Assembly (NCBI GenBank): GCA_910583765.1
Contig: CAJTYS010000011.1
Coordinates: 26,319-90,318 of the forward strand
Direction of reading: 5' to 3'
From: an uncultured Eubacteriales bacterium
Lineage (GTDB): Bacteria; Bacillota; Clostridia; Peptostreptococcales; Anaerovoracaceae
DNA length: 64,000 nucleotides
The notes beneath the pieces are model-generated. The model saw only the letters and a program-made list of their open reading frames with translations, made no database searches and was not told where the DNA came from. A program made the translations under genes and the position numbers. Shown here piece by piece: positions 59,057 through 64,000 of the stretch (positions are counted from its first letter, which is position 1; each line of letters opens with the position of its first letter).

Positions 59057-59980
59057 ATGAAAAAAGTTGAAACGGATTTTTATCATTGTTTTGGAAAAGA
59101 ACATGACAGGTTTGGATTCCCTGCGGGGATCCGGCAGGTGACAGCGGGCCATGGCGGAGAGGCGATCCTGGTAGAAGGCAGTGAAAAGACAGCCCTTTTA
59201 GATTGTGGCATGGCTTACTGCGGACCGCGGCTGGTAGAAAACCTGGAGGAAGCCCTTGCGGGAAAACAGCTGGATTATGTGATCTTGAGCCACAGCCACT
59301 ATGATCATATTGGGGCGCTGCCTTATGTGAGAAAAGCTTACCCAAAGGCAGTCACCTTAGGCGCTGCTCATGCGGCCAAGATCCTGCCTCGGCCAGGCGC
59401 GCGGGAACTGATGAAGGACTTGGGAGAAAAGGCGAGAGAGCAGTACGAGCCGGGCTCTTCTGTGGAAATCATCACAGATCAGTTGTCCGTGGATCAGATC
59501 ATAGGGGAAGGAGATGAAATCTCCTTGGGTGACCGGACTTTCAGAGTCATAGAAACAAAGGGGCACACGGACTGCTCTCTGAGTTTTCTGCTGGAACCGG
59601 ACAGCATCCTGTTTACCAGTGAAAGCACGGGCATCTTGGAACGGCTGGATTATGTGCACACGCCGATCCTCAAGGGATATGAAAACGCCATGGAATCCTT
59701 GCGAAAGTGCAGGAGCTGCAAGGCAAAGCGCCTGGTGCTGCCTCATTTCGGCCTGCTGCCAGAGGATTTCAATGAAACATACTGGGAGCTTTATGAAAAG
59801 GAAGTAGAAGACAAACGAGAGTATTTGGCAGGCCTTGTCAGGGAGGGATTGTCAGAAGAAGCGGTCTTAGAAAAATATGCGAAAAAATATTGGGACGCAG
59901 CTAAAACAGAAGAGCAGCCTTATGAAGCGTTCATGCTCAATTCCAAATATATCGTCAAGGCGCTGCTGGAAAGCCTGTGA
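59057..59980 (+). CDS. Metallo-beta-lactamase-fold hydrolase
   Basis: 307 residues with the full HxHxDH motif in VILSHSHYDHIGALP (about 78-92), later His in ETKGHTDCSL and VLPHFGLLP, and an acidic position in FTSESTG. Unlike the MBL protein at 11835 its metal site is complete. AGGTGAGG lies upstream of the ATG. The C-terminal 80 residues are helical and charged (REYLAGLVREGLSEEAVLEK). Hydrolase of unknown substrate, cotranscribed with rarD. Confidence 0.85.
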   Translation: MKKVETDFYHCFGKEHDRFGFPAGIRQVTAGHGGEAILVEGSEKTALLDCGMAYCGPRLVENLEEALAGKQLDYVILSHSHYDHIGALPYVRKAYPKAVTLGAAHAAKILPRPGARELMKDLGEKAREQYEPGSSVEIITDQLSVDQIIGEGDEISLGDRTFRVIETKGHTDCSLSFLLEPDSILFTSESTGILERLDYVHTPILKGYENAMESLRKCRSCKAKRLVLPHFGLLPEDFNETYWELYEKEVEDKREYLAGLVREGLSEEAVLEKYAKKYWDAAKTEEQPYEAFMLNSKYIVKALLESL

Positions 59981-60025
59981 TCAGGCTTTCCATGACATAA
60001 GGCCGCAGGGAAGATGGGAGTTTCC

Positions 60026-60799
60026 CTACGAACGGAATGGCATTTTCATATGATGGTATTTACGGTAAGGGGAGATGAGCTTCGCCAGCCCCCGGTTGTA
60101 AAGTTTGAATCCCCATACGCCGGTCCAGTGTTCTTTGCGTTTGGCCTTGGTAGTCATTTCCCGCACTGTGCCATTCACATAAGTGGGGTGTCCGGCTTTG
60201 ACCGCGTGGATCAAGTCATTGTTGCAGGTGATCACGCTGTCGAACACGGTTTCCGCCATGCCCGCGTATTTTTCCTCGTGCGCGTCAGAGCCGCCGAAAG
60301 CAGTTAAATGGTATTTGTCCGCCAATTGCTGAGACAGCTCATTGGCAGTAGCGGATTCACAAGTGTTGAACGTCTCGATGAAGTCGAATCGTTCAATGAG
60401 TTCCATGTTCATTTTCCGAAAATGCATGGCACTGGAACTGCGGACGCCAAAAGGGTGAGCAGGCCCTAATATGCCGCCAAAACGGTGAACGATCTTCAGC
60501 AGCCGGCGCAGAGTCATGCCCCGTACATTCAAGATCCGCAGATACAAGTTGTCCGGCATCACCACCAGGATGTGGCCTGCGTCTTTCGTGTCATATTCCA
60601 CGCCTCTGAGCACAGTGAAATCAGCGAACGCGGGATCTTTTGCAATGCGGTCCCAAGCCCGGCAGCCTTTGTAAGAATTATGATCCGTGATCATGAAACC
60701 ATCAAAGCCTTTTTCTTTCAGCAGATGCACGTAGCGCTCAATAGACACTTTGGAATCAATGGACCCTTCTTTTGTGTGGCAATGTAAATCAAATTTCAT
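60026..60799 (-). CDS. PHP-domain phosphoesterase-like protein
   Basis: 257 residues. The PHP metal motifs are DLHCHTKEGSID (HxH), ITDHN, RGVEYD, GPAHPFG and GGSDAHEE. The length fits a stand-alone PHP (YciV/TrpH-like) nuclease or phosphatase, hydrolysing nucleoside 3',5'-bisphosphates or short RNA in related proteins. The ribosome site is weak. Dispersed repeat copy B lies just upstream. It is divergent from recQ. Confidence 0.85.
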   Translation of the reverse strand: MKFDLHCHTKEGSIDSKVSIERYVHLLKEKGFDGFMITDHNSYKGCRAWDRIAKDPAFADFTVLRGVEYDTKDAGHILVVMPDNLYLRILNVRGMTLRRLLKIVHRFGGILGPAHPFGVRSSSAMHFRKMNMELIERFDFIETFNTCESATANELSQQLADKYHLTAFGGSDAHEEKYAGMAETVFDSVITCNNDLIHAVKAGHPTYVNGTVREMTTKAKRKEHWTGVWGFKLYNRGLAKLISPYRKYHHMKMPFRS

Positions 60800-60810
60800 A
60801 TTTCGTACCA

Positions 60811-60906
60811 GCTTTCTTTATGATGTGGGAAATATCGCTTGTGCTATTTCCGAAATATCAACAAAATCTCCCTCAAAAAGAGGAGCGGCGCAGCCGACTT
60901 TGTTTT
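60811..60906 (-). repeat. Dispersed repeat, copy B
   Basis: Related to copy A at 15598-15668 but longer. The motif GATATTTC (minus strand) occurs twice, at 60829-60836 and 60852-60859, where copy A has one. Reading frame FEGDFVDISEIAQAIFPTS is open through it on the minus strand, with no start signal seen. Confidence 0.55.
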
Positions 60907-60970
60907 TGATCTAACTCTAACTATAAACCTATTTTTCGCAGATTTCAATGAACATTGCGCAAAATTTTTG

Positions 60971-60999
60971 TTGCAAAAAGAGAAAATTTGTTTTATAAT
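60971..60999 (+). promoter_or_regulatory. Promoter for recQ
   Basis: TTGCAA, 17 bases, TATAAT, 35 bases before the start codon. Confidence 0.85.
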
Positions 61000-61033
61000 G
61001 GTAAAAAATGTTAAATTAGATTTGGAGCAAAAC

Positions 61034-62857
61034 ATGACAGATAAACACGGGTTTTTAAAAAAGTATTTTGGATATGATCAGTTTCGGGAAGGACAGGAGG
61101 TGCTCATTGACAGCATCCTTGCGGGAAAGGACACCTTTGGGATCATGCCCACAGGCGCTGGCAAATCCATTTGCTATCAGCTGCCAGGTATCATGATGGA
61201 AGGGATCACTCTGGTCATTACGCCGCTGATCTCTCTGATGAAGGATCAGGTGACATCCTTAAAAGAGGCTGGGATCCGAGGCGCTTATTTCAATAGTTCT
61301 CTGACTCAGGGCCAGTATTTCAAAGCTTTGGAATACGCCAAACGAGGGACTTACAAGATCGTCTATGTGGCACCGGAGCGGCTGATGAATCGGGAATTTT
61401 TAGACTTTGCCAAGTCTGTGAAAATCAAGATGGTCACTGTGGACGAAGCCCATTGTGTGTCCCAGTGGGGACAGGATTTCCGGCCAAGCTATTTAAAAAT
61501 TTTGGATTTTGTGGAGCAGTTGGAAGAACGGCCTATTATCAGCGCTTTTACGGCCACGGCCACCCGGCAGGTGAGAGAGGACGTGTCGCGGATCCTCAAG
61601 CTGCGAGATCCGACTATTCTCACTACAGGATTTGATCGCAAGAACCTGTTTTTTTCCGTGCAAAAGCCAGGGAACAAATATCGTGTTTTAAAGAACTACA
61701 TTGACACGCATCCGGGAGCAAGCGGCATTGTTTACTGCTTGACCAGAAAGCTGGTGGAAGAGGTGTGTCAGCGGCTGGAGGATGAAGAGGTCGCGGTCAC
61801 TCGTTATCACGCTGGCCTTTCCGATGAAGAACGAAGGAACAATCAGGATGAGTTCATCTATGACATCAAACCCATCATGGTGGCCACCAATGCCTTTGGC
61901 ATGGGCATTGACAAATCCAACGTGAACTTTGTGATTCACTACAATATGCCAAAAAACATCGAGAGCTATTATCAGGAAGCGGGGAGAGCTGGCAGGGATG
62001 GAGAAAACGCGGACTGCATTTTGCTGTACGGAGGAAGAGATGTGGTCACCAATCAGTTTTTCATTGAAAAGGACAGTGAAAACCAGGAATTGGAGCCAGA
62101 AGAGCGGGAAAAGATCAGGGAGCGGGACCGGATGCGCCTGAAAAAAATGACCTTTTACTGCCACACAAACGAATGTTTGCGAAACTACATATTGAATTAT
62201 TTTGGCGAACGTTCTCCTGGATACTGCGGCAACTGCATCAATTGTCTGACCCAGTTTGAAGAGCGGGACATCACCAGCACGGCAAGGCATATTTTGGGCT
62301 GCGTGGAAAATTGCGGCCAGCGGTATGGAATGACAGTGATCTTAGACGCGGTTCACGGCAGGGACACGGAAAAAATCCGTCGCTATGGTTTGGATGAAGA
62401 TGATTATTATGGAACAGAGTCAGATAAATCCATCCATTTCCTTCGGCAGGCAGCAGACCATCTGCTGCTCAACAACTATTTGGTACAGACAGATGATCGT
62501 TACAGCGTTTTGCGACTAGGCCCCAAAGCCGGTCCAGTGCTGGCCAGGAAAGAGCGAGTCACTATGAAAGCGGCCAAAGAGCGGGAAGTTGGGGCAGCCA
62601 AGGCAGCCAGGACGAGGAAGCAGGATTATGATGTGGAAAATCCACAGCTCTTTGAAGCGCTCAGGGCTCTGCGGACAAAGATCGCCAGGATCCAGAGCGT
62701 GCCGCCTTATGTGGTGTTCACGGATAAGACTCTGCGGGAAATGTGCGCTAGAGCCCCAAAAACAAGGGTTGAAATGCTGGATATTTCCGGCGTAGGAGAA
62801 TCCAAATTCAAGAAATATGGAAAAGAGTTCCTGAAGGTGATCGAAGAAAACAGCTGA
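61034..62857 (+). CDS. recQ: ATP-dependent DNA helicase RecQ
   Basis: 607 residues. Walker A PTGAGKS (39-45), DEAH in TVDEAHCVSQWGQDFRP, motif VI YYQEAGRAGRDG, and the RecQ zinc site (CLRNYILNYFGE, CGNCINC). A winged-helix region and a C-terminal HRDC domain follow (FEALRALRTKIARIQSVPPY to ISGVGESKFKKYG). The start was chosen because the promoter lies just upstream; an earlier in-frame ATG would precede it. It unwinds DNA 3'-5' in recombination and repair. Confidence 0.96.
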   Translation: MTDKHGFLKKYFGYDQFREGQEVLIDSILAGKDTFGIMPTGAGKSICYQLPGIMMEGITLVITPLISLMKDQVTSLKEAGIRGAYFNSSLTQGQYFKALEYAKRGTYKIVYVAPERLMNREFLDFAKSVKIKMVTVDEAHCVSQWGQDFRPSYLKILDFVEQLEERPIISAFTATATRQVREDVSRILKLRDPTILTTGFDRKNLFFSVQKPGNKYRVLKNYIDTHPGASGIVYCLTRKLVEEVCQRLEDEEVAVTRYHAGLSDEERRNNQDEFIYDIKPIMVATNAFGMGIDKSNVNFVIHYNMPKNIESYYQEAGRAGRDGENADCILLYGGRDVVTNQFFIEKDSENQELEPEEREKIRERDRMRLKKMTFYCHTNECLRNYILNYFGERSPGYCGNCINCLTQFEERDITSTARHILGCVENCGQRYGMTVILDAVHGRDTEKIRRYGLDEDDYYGTESDKSIHFLRQAADHLLLNNYLVQTDDRYSVLRLGPKAGPVLARKERVTMKAAKEREVGAAKAARTRKQDYDVENPQLFEALRALRTKIARIQSVPPYVVFTDKTLREMCARAPKTRVEMLDISGVGESKFKKYGKEFLKVIEENS

Positions 62858-62907
62858 TGGAGAGCGGAGAACCACCAAAAGCGCTGGGCTTGGAAACGCG
62901 CAAGGAT

Positions 62908-63906
62908 CTATAGCTCCTCGCACATTTCCGCTGCTTTCAACATGATGGCGCATTCAACGCGCTTTCTGTGAAGCTCACAGCCCAGGTCATAGACTCCGTT
63001 GATGGAGCCAGTGGTGTGATACGCATTGGCAGCGCAGCCGCCGCTGCAATAGAGCTTGGCAAAGCAGTCTTTGCACGCTTCATGGGAATAAACATTGCAG
63101 CCTTTGAATTGTTCCAGAACCTGATGGTTGTGAACCCCATCCCAGATGTTTCCCAGCAGGAACGCTTCATCGCCCACAAATTGATGGCAGGGGTAAAGGT
63201 CTCCAGAAGGAGTGACAGCCATGTACTCGGTGCCCACGCCGCAGCCAGAGATTCGTTTCACAATGCACGGGCCGCCGGTGAGGTCGATCATATAATGATA
63301 AAATGTGAAATCTCGGCCTTTTTTCTCTCGTTTGCGCTCCAGCATTTCTCCAGCCAAACGCTCATATTCAGAAAGCAGCTTTGGCACGTCTTCTTTTGTC
63401 AAAGCATAAGGCGCGTCAGGGGGAGCTACCACTGGTTCCATGGAAAGCTCTTTGAAGCCAAGGTCCGCCATGTGCAGGATATCCGCGGCAAAATCCGTGT
63501 TAAAATGGGTGTAAGTGCCCCGCATATAATAATCCTGCTGGCCTCGGCTGTCTGCCAGCTTTTTGAAGGCAGGGAGGATGGCGTCATAGGTCCCGCTGCC
63601 TTTTAATGTTTTCCGCATCTGATCATTGATCTCTTTTCTGCCGTCCAGACTGATGACCACGTTGCTCATCTCCTGATTGGCGAATGCAATGACCTCGTCG
63701 TCCAGCAGCAAGCCGTTGGTTGTCAGGGTGAAACGGAATTGTTTGCCGCAAGTCTTTTCTCGGGAACGGCCATACGCCACCAGGTCTTTGACCACCTGAA
63801 AATTCAGCAGCGGTTCTCCGCCAAAGAAATCCACCTCCAGGTTTTTTCGAGAGCCGGAATGTTCAATGAGCCAGTCCAGCGCCTGTTTTCCCGTTTCATA
63901 GCTCAT
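62908..63906 (-). CDS. SCIFF-type radical SAM/SPASM maturase lacking its N-terminus
   Basis: 332 residues from the ATG; similarity extends to about 63948 (GKGEYHGEKALMSYE). It matches SCIFF maturases: NLEVDFFGGEPLLNF, TNGLLLDD, SMEPVVAPPDAPY and IDLTGGPCIVKRISGCGVGTEY. The SPASM cysteines are in YPCHQFVGDE, CNVYSHEACKDCFAKLYCSGGC and LGCELHRKRVECA. The usual first 110 residues, with the CX3CX2C motif for the SAM cluster, are missing. An in-frame TAA at 63952-63954 stands where that motif should be, and upstream bases show no match in any frame. As seen it could not bind the SAM cluster; pseudogene or rearranged end. Confidence 0.75.
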   Translation of the reverse strand: MSYETGKQALDWLIEHSGSRKNLEVDFFGGEPLLNFQVVKDLVAYGRSREKTCGKQFRFTLTTNGLLLDDEVIAFANQEMSNVVISLDGRKEINDQMRKTLKGSGTYDAILPAFKKLADSRGQQDYYMRGTYTHFNTDFAADILHMADLGFKELSMEPVVAPPDAPYALTKEDVPKLLSEYERLAGEMLERKREKKGRDFTFYHYMIDLTGGPCIVKRISGCGVGTEYMAVTPSGDLYPCHQFVGDEAFLLGNIWDGVHNHQVLEQFKGCNVYSHEACKDCFAKLYCSGGCAANAYHTTGSINGVYDLGCELHRKRVECAIMLKAAEMCEEL

Positions 63907-64000
63907 GAGCGCCTTTTCCCCATGATATTCGCCTTTTCCCGCGCAGTGGTATTAGAATATAATTAGTACAAGTTAGACATGGAAAATTTCCAACCAAAAA

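Noticed and set aside
1..64000. CRISPR arrays, tRNA/rRNA genes, insertion sequences
   Set aside because: No regularly spaced 25-40-bp repeats, no cloverleaf or rRNA-like sequence and no transposase-like frame was recognised on either strand by reading.

Overview
The window looks like a chromosomal segment of a strictly anaerobic, Gram-positive Clostridia-type bacterium. The signs are strong GGAGG-type ribosome sites, sigma-A promoters with TATAAT boxes, a SCIFF-type radical SAM maturase, a NifS/NifU pair, a ferredoxin-linked aldo/keto reductase, Bce-type antimicrobial-peptide modules and a stand-alone FeoB. No rRNA, tRNA, CRISPR array, transposase or integrase was found. Family-level placement cannot be made from what is visible.

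Layout. 1-5.7 kb: the end of an AraC/GH39-type regulator, then an operon of a creatinase-like M24 protein, a YtcJ-like amidohydrolase and an NhaC-family antiporter, probably a catabolic and uptake unit. 5.9-9.3 kb: AT-richer accessory genes (YoaP-like acetyltransferase, AlbA_2/ATPase-type regulator, GNAT, MNT nucleotidyltransferase with a destroyed HEPN partner). 9.4-14.9 kb: small enzymes (alpha/beta hydrolase, agmatinase family, FMN reductase, MBL protein), then the housekeeping genes ychF and lgt beside a lipoprotein gene. 15.8-17.5 kb: an unusual AraC regulator fused to a CntK/DapF-like racemase, divergent from a GH13 glucosidase. 19.5-26.4 kb: a 5'-truncated AAA-ATPase-like/PD-(D/E)XK gene, DUF3781, a small dimeric alpha-beta-barrel-type (monooxygenase-like) protein, a membrane ferredoxin, feoB, pyk and a frameshifted ytqB-like methylase. 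26.4-40.6 kb: an NSS transporter, a BceRS-BceAB module interrupted by an opposite-strand endolysin-like M23/SH3 gene, a second NSS transporter, then mntP followed by a second two-component/ABC operon. 40.7-47.7 kb: sstT, a secreted FN3 protein, a patch of gene debris, a second NhaC antiporter, fabF, fluC and a DUF896 gene. 47.8-52.1 kb: a second AlbA_2/ATPase-type regulator and nifS-nifU-mnmA. 52.1-64 kb: aldo/keto reductase, two fused ABC exporters, rarD, an MBL protein, a PHP phosphoesterase, recQ and a SCIFF maturase lacking its iron-sulfur motif.

The most notable observations are these. (1) Three AlbA_2/ATPase-type regulator genes (one a remnant) carry different tandem repeats in the linker before the C-terminal winged helix. 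One repeat has an 11-bp unit, so a copy-number change would shift the frame and remove the DNA-binding domain. (2) An AraC-racemase fusion. (3) Several genes broken in distinct ways (G-tract frameshift, HEPN truncation, ATPase fragments, SCIFF maturase N-terminus). (4) A direct repeat resembling a BceR operator upstream of the bceAB-like genes. (5) A dispersed ~70-95-bp repeat upstream of two unrelated minus-strand genes.

Everything here was read by eye; family names rest on recognised motifs and gene order, not on database searches.
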